A model generated the notes under the pieces. That model did no database searches, was not told the DNA's origin, and saw only the letters and a program-made list of their open reading frames with translations. Of a stretch of DNA of 64,000 nt, positions 50,408 to 59,288 are shown in pieces. Position 1 is the stretch's first letter; each line of letters begins with the position of its first letter. The DNA comes from Chryseobacterium binzhouense (GTDB lineage Bacteria > Bacteroidota > Bacteroidia > Flavobacteriales > Weeksellaceae). The stretch spans positions 620,001 to 684,000 of the forward strand of contig NZ_VKOG01000001.1 of assembly GCF_007474545.1 (NCBI RefSeq), read 5' to 3'. The position numbers and the translations under genes were made by a program.

Positions 50408-51094
50408 ATGAATTTGAGAAAATTTGTAGTTTGTATATTATTTTTGTTAGGATTGTTCTTACATGCACAGAATGTTTATCTATCCAAAGTTGAAAAGACG
50501 AATGACAATAATGATAAATATTTATTTCAGATAGGAAAAGATATTACCAATGCGGAATATCTAGGGGAAATCGATGTGATAGGTTACTCTGATAATGATT
50601 TGGCGGTTTTTGCAAATGTTTATAAAAAAGCAAAAGATATTGGAGCTAACTCATTTGCCTACCAACCGATAGAAACGATTGATGGAAAAATTCAGCCTTT
50701 TAATCCGGCTAATTATAAAATTAAACTTTATTATTCTTCTAAAGAAGAACTTTCAAAACCATCTGATCTCGTTTATATATTTTCCTCGTCACAGAAGCCA
50801 CAAAAGATAAGCATTAATAAGCAGGAATATGTTCTGCAGCCAAGATCATTTATGTCAATTAAAACCATTTCTGGAGATACATACGTAATTTCTACTAAAA
50901 AGCTGTTGGGATCGACCATAAAAATTTCTGGGCAATCTGGATCTTCTGCTCAATATTTTCAGATGTCTTCACTCAGAGTCCGTTCAAATACTTATGGCGA
51001 ACCTGGAATTAATCTTAAATCAGGAGATATTACCGTTTTGGATCGCTCGTATGGAGATTTTTTAAGAATGATTTATACTGAAAACCAAAAATAA
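50408..51094 (+). CDS. Hypothetical exported protein
   Basis: 228 residues. Signal peptide ends at HAQ (about residue 21). Motifs include YLGEIDVIGYSDNDLAVFAN and GANSFAYQPIE, and a C-terminal beta-rich part. No family recognised. It starts one base after the rfbD stop and ends 26 bases before the left terminal repeat of the insertion sequence; no terminator lies between, so the insertion may have removed one. Confidence 0.68.
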   Translation: MNLRKFVVCILFLLGLFLHAQNVYLSKVEKTNDNNDKYLFQIGKDITNAEYLGEIDVIGYSDNDLAVFANVYKKAKDIGANSFAYQPIETIDGKIQPFNPANYKIKLYYSSKEELSKPSDLVYIFSSSQKPQKISINKQEYVLQPRSFMSIKTISGDTYVISTKKLLGSTIKISGQSGSSAQYFQMSSLRVRSNTYGEPGINLKSGDITVLDRSYGDFLRMIYTENQK

Positions 51095-51120
51095 GAATCT
51101 TTTAAATATAAGGTAATGTG

Positions 51121-51136
51121 GTCAAAAATAGTTGGT
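51121..51136 (+). repeat. Left terminal inverted repeat of the insertion sequence
   Basis: GTCAAAAATAGTTGGT, an exact reverse complement of the right end. Confidence 0.85.
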
Positions 51137-51247
51137 GCTTTTGACAAAAATAATTTGTAATATTCTGCGGTTGATTGGAAGAGGAAATGAGCAATGCAAA
51201 GGTGCAACTCATCAGCAATACAATCGACGCTGTAAACAATAGTTTAG

Positions 51248-51273
51248 AAGGATGGTTTTGCCATCCTTTTTTT
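51248..51273 (+). terminator. Terminator-like hairpin inside the left end of the insertion sequence
   Basis: AAGGATGG and CCATCCTT pair around TTTTG, then a T-run. It would stop transcription entering from the rfbD side and protect the transposase gene from antisense reading. Confidence 0.7.
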
Positions 51274-51311
51274 GTAAATTATTGGAACAGCTCAATGGCT
51301 AATAAAACCTT

Positions 51312-52291
51312 TTACGAGTTGATATTTTTATAAAAAAGATACCATTGGATAAACTTTTTTCTCCGACTTTTGGTGAGCCCCCGATGAATGTTGAGATTAC
51401 CTTTCAGGTGACCGAAAAACGACTCTATTCCGTTGGTTGTTTTCGGGATTTTAGGATTTTGAAGGAAGGTAAACATATTGGGTAAAGCCTTTCTGATAAC
51501 CGAAAAACATCTTCGCACCATCTTATGAGTGTACCAATATCTCCCGGTTTCCTGGCTGTATGATTTTTCATTCAAAAATTCGTGATGCTTTTCAGTCCAA
51601 TCTAAAAATTCCCTGATCCAGTATTGTTTTTTAACTTCATTATCAATAAAATGAATCTTGCAGACAATTTCACGCAGCTCAAAACCCGCTGCAGACTTTG
51701 GATAGGCAGAAAGCCATATTTTGCACATCCTCTGTATATGAACCAGGCATCTCTGAACAGGAACTTTCGGACAGACTTTACGGATAGCCTTCAGCAAAGA
51801 TTTATCGCCATCGCAGGTTATTCCGCCAATTTTTATTCCCAGATTCAGAATATTCTCCAAATCCTCTTTCAGTTCTTCATAATGCTCACCGTCGGTAATT
51901 CTGTAGAGCTGAGTTTGTTTAAAAACATTGTCCCGGTACACGACCAGGCAGATCTCATTAGAAAAGTAAGTGCCATCAATGAGCAGGTAAACCTCCTTGT
52001 TTTGGCTGTAACTTAGCTTTGGAGCTTTCTCAAGCATTACATTAAAATACCGTTGAAGCGTACTGACAGAATATCCGGACTCTATTGAAATCTGCTCATA
52101 AGTCTGTTTTCCAACAATCCATTTTTTGAACCAGATTTCTTTGTTTTTCAGGCTCACAGATTTATTTTCGGAAGTAAAATAAATGTCACAATTTTTACAT
52201 TTAAATCGACGCTTACCCTTTTGCTTCCCCCAAGAAATCACATCTAGACTTTTGCAACTCCAGCAACGATTTTTTTTGAATTTTCAGCCAT
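51312..52291 (-). CDS. Transposase, IS256-like Zn-binding variant, with apparent -1 frameshift at an A8 run
   Basis: Main frame 52241 to 51312 gives 309 residues with only a GTG start. Catalytic DDE residues: Asp in LIDGTYF, Asp in TCDGDKSLL and Glu in NGIESFFGHLK; RCLVHIQR adds the Cys-His pair. The frame holds CKNC, but its partner CWSC lies upstream, at 52265-52254 in the same frame and before that GTG. The ATG at 52291 (MAENSKK) enters this frame only by a -1 shift on the slippery A-AAA-AAA (52277-52271); without it, a 15-residue peptide results. The gene is either slippage-regulated or a frameshift mutant. Confidence 0.8.
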
Positions 52292-52364
52292 AAAAAAAAT
52301 TATTGAAACAAAGTTCAATAAACTTTCTATATCATCACTAATTATCAGCATTTCAAAGAATTTT

Positions 52365-52380
52365 ACCAACTATTTTTGAC
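52365..52380 (-). repeat. Right terminal inverted repeat of the insertion sequence
   Basis: ACCAACTATTTTTGAC, the exact reverse complement of the left end. It lies 74 bases upstream of the ATG at 52291. Confidence 0.85.
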
Positions 52381-52467
52381 TATTAAACCTATGTTAATAT
52401 CTACAATAACTAACTTAAAAGAGTTATATTACAAATAACAAAACTTTAAGACATTCAGATTTAAGAA

Positions 52468-52629
52468 TTATTCATTAGGTCTTACAGGTTGTATTTCGCC
52501 TGTATTCATATTTTCAAAAACGGCTGGGAAAAACATAACGAGTACGCCGTATATAATAATCATTAATGCTGTCAAAGCAATTAAAACAAGAACTAAATTG
52601 TTGGGTCTGTTTCTTTTTTGTGGTTCCAT
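52468..52629 (-). CDS. Small single-pass membrane protein (53 residues)
   Basis: 53-residue frame starting MEPQKRNRPNNLVLVLIALT and ending IQPVRPNE. A basic N-terminus is followed by one membrane segment (about 12-34) and a short polar tail. It lies on the same strand as the ion channel, 42 bases past its stop, so it is probably cotranscribed with it. No family is recognised. A longer frame in another register (52514-52702) overlaps it, but it lacks a coherent protein pattern. Confidence 0.62.
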   Translation of the reverse strand: MEPQKRNRPNNLVLVLIALTALMIIIYGVLVMFFPAVFENMNTGEIQPVRPNE

Positions 52630-52671
52630 GATTTTGGTGGTATTGAATTAATAGAATTTTTATAAAAACTA

Positions 52672-53499
52672 CTAAGCCAATTTCTTGCCACACTGTTTGC
52701 AATATCTTGCATCATCATCAATATCTTCATTTCCGCAGCGTTCACACACCTTTTCCAGATTCTGTCTTTTATTTCTCATTTCTGCAGTTACAATTCCCGT
52801 AGGAACAGCAATGATAGAATAACCAGCAAGCATCAGAATAACTGCGAAAATTTTTCCGGCAGGAGTAATCGGTGAGACATCGCCATATCCTACAGTAGTT
52901 ACTGTCACCACTGCCCAATATATAGATTGAGGGATCGATTCAAATCCTTGTCTTCCACCTTCCACCATAAACATTAAAGAGCCTACGATGACAGAAAAGA
53001 TAACCAGAAACAGAAGAAAAATATAAATTTTTCTTGAGCTGTTTCGCAATGCTCTTACGATCACAAACCCGTCATTCATAAAATCCAGAAGATTAAAAAT
53101 CCTGAAAACTCTCAGCATTCTCAGCATTCTGAAAATCAGGAAATATTTGGTGAAAGGGAAGAAAAAACTAAGATAAAAGGGAACAAGTGAAAGAAAATCT
53201 ATAATTCCGAAAAAGCTGAAAATATAATTCTTTTTATTTTTAACAACGGCTATTCTCATTCCGTATTCAATGGTAAAAATGATAGAAATAATCCATTCAA
53301 TTATTATAAAATAAAGATTAAACTCCTTATTGAGCTTCGGAATACTTTCCATCATGATGATAGATGTACTCAGCAAAATAAGAATCAGCAAACCCACATC
53401 AAAAAGTTTTCCCATTCTGGTATCTGCCCGATAAATAATGCGAAACCAGATTTTTTTCCAAAGCTTGTCTCCGGCAGCCAGATCGTGTTCTCTTTCCAT
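52672..53499 (-). CDS. Voltage-gated-like potassium channel with C-terminal zinc ribbon
   Basis: 275 residues with six membrane segments. S4 carries regularly spaced arginines (FRMLRMLRVFRIFN, near 123-136). The pore has the selectivity filter TTVGYGD (201-207). The C-terminus after S6 has a four-cysteine zinc ribbon, CERCG and YCKQCGKKL, unusual for a bacterial Kv-type channel. It belongs to the ion_trans family; K+ selectivity follows from GYGD. It is divergent from the Nif3-like gene and precedes the 53-residue membrane protein. Confidence 0.9.
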   Translation of the reverse strand: MEREHDLAAGDKLWKKIWFRIIYRADTRMGKLFDVGLLILILLSTSIIMMESIPKLNKEFNLYFIIIEWIISIIFTIEYGMRIAVVKNKKNYIFSFFGIIDFLSLVPFYLSFFFPFTKYFLIFRMLRMLRVFRIFNLLDFMNDGFVIVRALRNSSRKIYIFLLFLVIFSVIVGSLMFMVEGGRQGFESIPQSIYWAVVTVTTVGYGDVSPITPAGKIFAVILMLAGYSIIAVPTGIVTAEMRNKRQNLEKVCERCGNEDIDDDARYCKQCGKKLA

Positions 53500-53557
53500 G
53501 AATGTTTTTTGTTTTAACTAAATAATAACTAATTTCGTAACAAACTTACAGAATAAA

Positions 53558-54655
53558 ATGACAATAAAAGAAGTAATTTCTATCATAGAAAAGCAGATTG
53601 CCATTCCGCAGGCAGAAGATTTTGATAACGTCGGATTATTATGCGGAGTTCCGGCAAGAAACGTCAGCGGAATCCTTGTTTGTCATGATGCTCTGGAAAA
53701 TGTGGTTGATGAAGCTGTCTCTAAAAACTGTAATCTTATTGTTTGTTTTCATCCTATTATTTTTTCAGGATTAAAATCAATTACCGGAAAAAATTATGTC
53801 GAAAGAGCGGTTTTAAAAGCCATAGAAAACAAAATTGCGATTTATGCCATACATACAGCCTTCGATAATGATTTTTTTGGGGTGAATGCAGGAATATGCA
53901 ACCATCTAGGTCTTAAAAACTTAAAAATTCTTCAGCCTAAGAAAAATAACCTGAAACAGTTGACAGTTTTCGTTCCGAATGATTATGCAGAAGCTGTAAA
54001 GGAAGCATTATTTGAAGCGGGAGCCGGGAATATTGGTTTTTATGATGAATGCAGTTTTACTATCGAAGGTAAAGGAACATTCAGACCCAATGAAGGTTCT
54101 AATCCTTTTTCAGGACATCAGAATGTACGTGAAAATGCGGATGAAAGCATGATTTCTGTAATTTTTGAAGCTTATAAAGAAAAAGCAGTTACGTCAGCCA
54201 TGATAAAAGCGCATCCTTATGAAGAAGTTGCGCATCAGATTTACAGTCTGGACAATCATAATCAATATTCAGGTTTGGGAATGTTTGGCGAATTTGATGA
54301 TGAAATGGACGAAAAAGATTTTCTGAGATTCATTAAAGGTAAACTCAATGTAGATGTTATCAAACATTCAGATTTCATAGATAAAAAAATTAAAAGAGTA
54401 GGGGTTTTGGGTGGTTCCGGAGCCAGCGGAATAAAATCTGCTTTGGCAAACCAGTGTGATGCTTATATTACGGGAGATCTTAAATATCACGACTATTTTC
54501 TGGCGGAATCCCGGATGCTGATTTGCGATGTGGGACATTATGAATCTGAACAATGGGTTGCTCAACAAATATTTGAAATTTTATCACAAAAAATTAGTAC
54601 ATTTGCAATCTTAAAATCTAGTGAAAAAACAAACCCAGTAAATTATTTCCTTTAG
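53558..54655 (+). CDS. Nif3-like dinuclear metal center hexameric protein
   Basis: 365 residues, the long form with a PII-like insert (about 125-230) between the two NIF3 halves. Metal-binding motifs: CFHPIIFSG, HTAFDN, TGDLKYHDY and VGHYESEQ. Members form hexameric toroids with two metals per subunit and are described as GTP cyclohydrolase I type 2, though the true substrate is uncertain. It is 2 bases upstream of the coiled-coil gene at 54658, and the two genes form one unit in many Bacteroidota. Confidence 0.9.
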   Translation: MTIKEVISIIEKQIAIPQAEDFDNVGLLCGVPARNVSGILVCHDALENVVDEAVSKNCNLIVCFHPIIFSGLKSITGKNYVERAVLKAIENKIAIYAIHTAFDNDFFGVNAGICNHLGLKNLKILQPKKNNLKQLTVFVPNDYAEAVKEALFEAGAGNIGFYDECSFTIEGKGTFRPNEGSNPFSGHQNVRENADESMISVIFEAYKEKAVTSAMIKAHPYEEVAHQIYSLDNHNQYSGLGMFGEFDDEMDEKDFLRFIKGKLNVDVIKHSDFIDKKIKRVGVLGGSGASGIKSALANQCDAYITGDLKYHDYFLAESRMLICDVGHYESEQWVAQQIFEILSQKISTFAILKSSEKTNPVNYFL

Positions 54656-54657
54656 AT

Positions 54658-55434
54658 ATGGCAAAAACCACCGAAATTTCAGTCGAAGAAAAATTAAGAG
54701 CTTTGTATGATCTTCAAATCATCGATTCAAGATTGGACGAAATCCGTAACACAAGAGGAGAATTGCCAATTGAAGTAGAAGATCTTGAAATTGAGATTGA
54801 AGGTCTTGAAACGAGAGCTGAGAAATTTCATGCAGAAATAAAAGATCAGAACGATCAGATCAATACAAAAAATGAAGTGATCAATCACGCCAAAACGCTT
54901 ATTGAAAAATACAAATCTCAGCAGGATAACGTAAGAAACAATAAAGAATTTGAAGCGTTAGGAAAAGAAATAGAATATCAGGAACTGGAAATTCAGCTTG
55001 CCGAAAAAAGAATCCGTGAATTTGGCGCTAAAATCGGTCATAAAGAAGAAACATTAGCAGAGCTGAACAACAAGATTAATGATCTTAAAAATCACCTTAA
55101 ATTCAAGAAGGAAGAATTGAACGGTCTGATTTCAGAAACGCAGAAAGAAGAAGAATATTTAATAGAAAAATCTAAAGAATTTGCTTCTAAAATTGATGAA
55201 AGATTGCTGGCTTCCTATAACAGAATCAGAAGCAACTCTTCTACAGGTTTAGCAGTTGTAGGCTTGGAAAGAGGAGCTCCGAAAGGTTCATTCTTCACGA
55301 TTCCGCCACAAAAGCAAATGGAAATCGCTCAGAGAAAGAAAATCATCATTGATGAGCATTCAGGAAAAATCCTTGTGGATGACGAATTGGTAATCGAAGA
55401 AACAGAGAAAATGAAATCTGTGATTAAATTCTAA
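54658..55434 (+). CDS. Coiled-coil protein of the C4-type zinc-ribbon family, without cysteines
   Basis: 258 residues. A long coiled coil (about 10-180) is followed by the region that in relatives is a C4 zinc ribbon. Here the ligand positions read GAPKGSFFTIPPQ and DEHSGKILVDD: all four Cys are replaced by Pro, Ser, Asp and Ser. There is no cysteine in the whole protein. Family role is unknown (related to CT398-like proteins). The neighbouring Nif3-like gene is 2 bases upstream. Confidence 0.85.
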   Translation: MAKTTEISVEEKLRALYDLQIIDSRLDEIRNTRGELPIEVEDLEIEIEGLETRAEKFHAEIKDQNDQINTKNEVINHAKTLIEKYKSQQDNVRNNKEFEALGKEIEYQELEIQLAEKRIREFGAKIGHKEETLAELNNKINDLKNHLKFKKEELNGLISETQKEEEYLIEKSKEFASKIDERLLASYNRIRSNSSTGLAVVGLERGAPKGSFFTIPPQKQMEIAQRKKIIIDEHSGKILVDDELVIEETEKMKSVIKF

Positions 55435-55455
55435 TAATACTTCGTTTTAAAATAT

Positions 55456-55492
55456 AAAAAAGCTGCCTTAATTTAAAAAGGCAGCTTTTTCT
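55456..55492. terminator. Bidirectional terminator after the coiled-coil gene
   Basis: AAAAAAGCTGCCTT and AAGGCAGCTTTTT form a long stem with T-runs on both strands, 21 bases past the stop. Confidence 0.82.
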
Positions 55493-55570
55493 TTATATAA
55501 CTATAATGTACACCAAAACAAGCTGAAAAGCATCAAAATTCCCATCTTGTTTTTAATTAAAAGATAAATT

Positions 55571-55600
55571 ATAAAACCGCTTCTTTTGAAGCGGTTTTAT
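55571..55600 (-). terminator. Terminator of the acyl-CoA synthetase gene
   Basis: ATAAAACCGCTTC and GAAGCGGTTTTAT form a 13-bp stem around TTTT, 3 bases beyond the stop of the minus-strand gene. Confidence 0.8.
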
Positions 55601-55602
55601 AT

Positions 55603-57381
55603 TTATTCCTGATATCCGTACATCTTATTATAAAGATCTATAAATTTTTCTTTAATTGCTTTACGTTTTAGTTTTAAAGTAGGAGTGAGAAGCCCGCTTT
55701 CAATACTCCATACTTCAGGGGTGAGTTCAATTTTTTTAATTCTTTCCCAATTGCCAAGATGTTCGTTTATCTTATCAATCTCTTTTTCAATTCTTGCCTT
55801 CAGTTCAGGACTTTTGGCAATTTCCTGTGGCGTTGTTCCCAGATTCAAGTTGTTTCTCAATGCCCAGTTTTTGGCAAACTCAAAATCGGGCTGTACAAAA
55901 GCTGTCGGCATTTTTTCGCCATCACCTACAACCATAATCTGCTCAATAAATTTTGATGCTTTCGCCAGATTTTCAATTGTTTGGGGAGCAATATATTTTC
56001 CGCCTGACGTTTTGAACATTTCTTTCTTACGATCTGTAATCTGAAGGAAGCCTTCGCTGTCGATGTGACCAATGTCTCCGGTTTTAAAGAAGCCATCTTC
56101 GGTGAATGTTTCTCTGGTCATTTCTTCATTTTTAAAATAACCTTTGAAAACAGAAGGTCCTTTTACCGTAATTTCGCCATCTTCCTGAATTTTCACCGTT
56201 AAATTATCTAACGGATGACCCACTGTTCCCACTTTCATTTTCCCGAAAGAGTTAACGGATATTACAGGCGAAGTTTCGGTAAGCCCATATCCTTCCAGAA
56301 TGGGAATTCCTGCGTTCTGAAACATCAGATTCAGTCTTGTTGACAGTGCTGCAGATCCTGAAACTAGAGTAATGATTTCGCCGCCAAGTCCTTCTCTCCA
56401 TTTTTTGAAGACCAATTTATCGGCAATGATTTCCTGTAGTCCGGAAGGTTTTGAAATCACTTTTTTCTTCTGAATTAAATTCAGTGCCCAAAAGAATATT
56501 TTTTGTTTTAATCCGCCTGCATTAGAGCCTGTATTGTAAATTTTATCATACACCTTTTCTACAAGTCTGGGAACTACGCTCATGTAGTGAGGTTTTACCT
56601 CTTTTACGTTTTCACCCATTTTTTCGATACTCTCCGCAAAGTAAATAGAAAACCCATTGTATTGAAACAAGTAGAAAAGCATCCTTTCGAAAATATGACA
56701 GATGGGTAAAAAGCTTAAAATCCGGGTGTCTTTATAGTCCAGACTTTTATTTTTAGGAATTCTGGGAACAGAACCCAAAACATTCGACACAATATTTTCG
56801 TGAGTAAGCATTACTCCTTTTGGTTTTCCTGTAGTTCCTGAAGTGTAGATGATGGTTGCAAGTTCTTCAGTATTAATTGCTTTGGAAAGGTCTTCAACTT
56901 CTATTTGGGTAGAATCATCTTCGCCCAGATCAAGTACTTCTTTCCAGTTGGCTGCGCCGTTGATGTTGTCAAAAGTAAAAACACCCTGTAAACTCGCTAC
57001 ATTATGTTTTATTTTCATCACTTTATCCAGCAATTCTTTATCAGATACAAAACAATATTTTACTTCAGCGTTATTAAAGATAAAATCGTAATCTTCCGGA
57101 GAAATACTAGGATACACAGGTACCGAGACAACACCGATTTGTGAAAGTCCAAGATCCATTACTGCCCATTCCGTACGGGAATTGGTGGTGATCAAGGCGA
57201 TTTTGTCTCCGGGTTTTATGCCAAGTTTCAGAAGTCCGCGCGAAATTTTATTTCCCTGATTAATAAACTCCTGTGTGGATGTTTTTTTCCATTCACCCTG
57301 ATATTTTGTAACAAACATATCATTTTTAGGCAGGTTTTGCAGCGCATAATAAGGGATATCGAATAATCTTTTTATAGTCAT
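55603..57381 (-). CDS. Long-chain fatty-acid-CoA ligase (AMP-binding)
   Basis: 592-residue adenylate-forming enzyme that activates fatty acids to acyl-CoA. The P-loop is YTSGTTGKPKG (179-189); the A5 motif is GYGLTETSP; the hinge and catalytic part are KTGDIGHID and ITDRKKEMFKTSGGKYIAP. Length and the FACS-type features match long-chain synthetases of Bacteroidota. It lies opposite the acyl-CoA dehydrogenase gene across a 239-base AT-rich gap with no gene. Together with the enoyl-CoA hydratase at 868 it represents beta-oxidation. Confidence 0.92.
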   Translation of the reverse strand: MTIKRLFDIPYYALQNLPKNDMFVTKYQGEWKKTSTQEFINQGNKISRGLLKLGIKPGDKIALITTNSRTEWAVMDLGLSQIGVVSVPVYPSISPEDYDFIFNNAEVKYCFVSDKELLDKVMKIKHNVASLQGVFTFDNINGAANWKEVLDLGEDDSTQIEVEDLSKAINTEELATIIYTSGTTGKPKGVMLTHENIVSNVLGSVPRIPKNKSLDYKDTRILSFLPICHIFERMLFYLFQYNGFSIYFAESIEKMGENVKEVKPHYMSVVPRLVEKVYDKIYNTGSNAGGLKQKIFFWALNLIQKKKVISKPSGLQEIIADKLVFKKWREGLGGEIITLVSGSAALSTRLNLMFQNAGIPILEGYGLTETSPVISVNSFGKMKVGTVGHPLDNLTVKIQEDGEITVKGPSVFKGYFKNEEMTRETFTEDGFFKTGDIGHIDSEGFLQITDRKKEMFKTSGGKYIAPQTIENLAKASKFIEQIMVVGDGEKMPTAFVQPDFEFAKNWALRNNLNLGTTPQEIAKSPELKARIEKEIDKINEHLGNWERIKKIELTPEVWSIESGLLTPTLKLKRKAIKEKFIDLYNKMYGYQE

Positions 57382-57620
57382 GATTTTTTTTATAATAGTT
57401 TGAAACTTAAATATAAGAATTTTTTTTAATTGTGGAATTGTTTCGTATTAATTATAAATATTTAAAATGCGCACCATAATACCGAAGATAATTGAATTGA
57501 TTTTTATTTTTGTTGAATATTTAAAAATTATTGATGATATGTGTTTTATCTGCAATCATTAATTTTTTTTAACATTAGCCTAAAAAGTGTAAATTTACAG
57601 ACATATAATTCTTACATTTT

Positions 57621-58760
57621 ATGGACTTTAATTTATCAGAAGAACAGCTGATGATTCAGCAGGCAGCAAGAGATTTTGCACAAAACGAACTATTACCGGG
57701 AGTTATTGAAAGAGACCGTGATCAAAAGTTCCCAACAGAGCAGGTTAAAAAAATGGGAGAAATGGGACTTATGGGGATGATGGTGGATCCTAAATACGGT
57801 GGTGCAGGAATGGATAGCGTTTCTTACGTTCTTGCAATAGAAGAAATCGCAAAAGTAGATGCTTCTGCTGCCGTAGTAATGTCTGTAAACAACTCATTGG
57901 TGTGTGCCGGTCTTGAAAAATTTGCTTCTGAAGAGCAAAAAGTAAAATACCTTACTCCTCTTGCAAGTGGTGAAGTGATCGGAGCGTTTGCTTTATCTGA
58001 GCCGGAAGCAGGTTCTGATGCTACTTCTCAGAAAACAACAGCAGAAGATAAAGGAGATTACTACTTGTTGAATGGTATCAAAAACTGGATTACCAACGGT
58101 GGAACAGCGACTTACTACATTGTTATTGCGCAGACTGATCCTGAGAAAAAACATAAAGGAATCAATGCTTTTATCGTAGAAAAAGGCTGGGAAGGTTTTG
58201 AAATTGGTCTAAAAGAAGATAAACTGGGAATCAGAGGAAGTGATACTCATTCTTTGATTTTTAATAATGTAAAAGTTCCGAAAGAAAACAGAATTGGTGA
58301 AGACGGATTTGGTTTTAACTTTGCAATGGCTGTATTAAACGGAGGAAGGATTGGAATTGCTTCTCAGGCTTTAGGAATTGCTTCAGGAGCTTACGAGTTG
58401 GCTCTTAAGTATGCTAAAACCAGAAAGGCTTTCAGAACTGAGATCATCAATCATCAGGCAATTGCTTTCAAACTGGCAGATATGGCAACTCAGATTACTG
58501 CTGCAAGAATGCTGTGCTTTAAAGCTGCTTCCGAAAAAGATCAGGGTAAAGATATTTCTGAAAGTGGAGCCATGGCAAAATTATATGCTTCTCAGGTTGC
58601 AATGGATACTACCATCGAAGCGGTACAGATTCACGGCGGATACGGATATGTAAAAGAATATCATGTAGAAAGAATGATGAGAGATGCAAAAATTACTCAG
58701 ATATATGAAGGAACTTCTGAAATCCAGAAAATTGTGATCTCAAGAAGTATTTCAAAATAA
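57621..58760 (+). CDS. Acyl-CoA dehydrogenase
   Basis: 379 residues, FAD-dependent first step of beta-oxidation. The FAD-binding and substrate region is FALSEPEAGSDATS, and the catalytic base is Glu363 in IYEGTSEIQ, as in medium- and short-chain enzymes. Chain-length preference cannot be read. It is 26 bases upstream of a small membrane-anchored protein gene. Confidence 0.94.
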   Translation: MDFNLSEEQLMIQQAARDFAQNELLPGVIERDRDQKFPTEQVKKMGEMGLMGMMVDPKYGGAGMDSVSYVLAIEEIAKVDASAAVVMSVNNSLVCAGLEKFASEEQKVKYLTPLASGEVIGAFALSEPEAGSDATSQKTTAEDKGDYYLLNGIKNWITNGGTATYYIVIAQTDPEKKHKGINAFIVEKGWEGFEIGLKEDKLGIRGSDTHSLIFNNVKVPKENRIGEDGFGFNFAMAVLNGGRIGIASQALGIASGAYELALKYAKTRKAFRTEIINHQAIAFKLADMATQITAARMLCFKAASEKDQGKDISESGAMAKLYASQVAMDTTIEAVQIHGGYGYVKEYHVERMMRDAKITQIYEGTSEIQKIVISRSISK

Positions 58761-58786
58761 TTAAACAAAAACTCAAAAACACTACT

Positions 58787-59152
58787 ATGAAAAAACCTTT
58801 GTGGATTACGGTCGGAGTCATTCTGCTTTTATTAGGAGTTTTCTTCTGGTATAAATTTTTCTTCGTCTTCGGAGAGGGGGTGAAATCTGGCTATCTGAAC
58901 TATGCCATCAAAAAAGGATATGTTTTTAAAACCTATGAAGGCAAGCTGATCCAGGAAGGTTTCGGAAAAGGAAAGACAGGAACAATTACCAGTTATGAGT
59001 TTGAGTTTTCCGTTTCTGATCCAGAAGTTTTCAAGCAGTTGGAACTCAACAGCGGGAAAGTTTTTGATCTTCATTACAAAGAGTACAATGGTGCTCTTCC
59101 GTGGAGAGGAAATACAAGGTATGTTGTAGATAAAGTAGTGAATATGAAATAA
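58787..59152 (+). CDS. Hypothetical single-pass membrane protein
   Basis: 121 residues. One N-terminal membrane segment (about 5-25) and a small soluble domain with GKTGTITSYEFEFSVSD and LPWRGNTRYVVDKVV. Close relatives in databases are often called 6-phosphogluconate dehydrogenase, but no such domain or Rossmann motif is present. It is probably cotranscribed with the acyl-CoA dehydrogenase gene and is followed by a terminator. Confidence 0.72.
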   Translation: MKKPLWITVGVILLLLGVFFWYKFFFVFGEGVKSGYLNYAIKKGYVFKTYEGKLIQEGFGKGKTGTITSYEFEFSVSDPEVFKQLELNSGKVFDLHYKEYNGALPWRGNTRYVVDKVVNMK

Positions 59153-59155
59153 ACA

Positions 59156-59183
59156 GTAAAGGCTCTCAATCTGAGAGCCTTTT
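59156..59183 (+). terminator. Terminator after the acyl-CoA dehydrogenase unit
   Basis: GTAAAGGCTCTCA and TGAGAGCCTTTTAC pair around a 3-base loop, 4 bases past the stop. Confidence 0.82.
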
Positions 59184-59288
59184 ACTTTACCAACCAAATA
59201 TTTAATAAATATTATGCAACAAAAATAATATGTTTTTTTATAATTTCATAATTCTTATCATTAAAATCTGATTAAAATTAACTATAAT

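Larger units (their letters stand above)
51121..52380 (-). mobile_element. Insertion sequence, IS256-like Zn-binding transposase variant, 1260 bp
   Basis: The ends are a perfect 16-bp inverted repeat: GTCAAAAATAGTTGGT at 51121-51136 and its reverse complement at 52365-52380. It holds one transposase gene on the minus strand. The 8-9 bases outside each end do not match (left ends ...GGTAATGTG, right begins TATTAAAC), so no target duplication is seen. Between the left end and the transposase stop lie a 49-codon open frame and a hairpin with a T-run. Confidence 0.85.

Noticed and set aside
51187-51333. 49-codon plus-strand frame inside the insertion sequence as a real gene
   Set aside because: It runs through a terminator hairpin and over the 3' end of the transposase gene on the other strand; kept only as an observation.
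51112-52389. Target-site duplication of the insertion sequence
   Set aside because: The 8-9 bases at the two sides do not match in any register tried.
52514-52702. 62-residue frame on the minus strand overlapping the ion channel 3' end
   Set aside because: It overlaps the channel gene and the 53-residue frame at 52468-52629 in another register, which has a much clearer membrane-protein pattern.
58787-59152. 6-phosphogluconate dehydrogenase
   Set aside because: The name clings to such short proteins in databases, but there is no Rossmann motif and the protein is only 121 residues.
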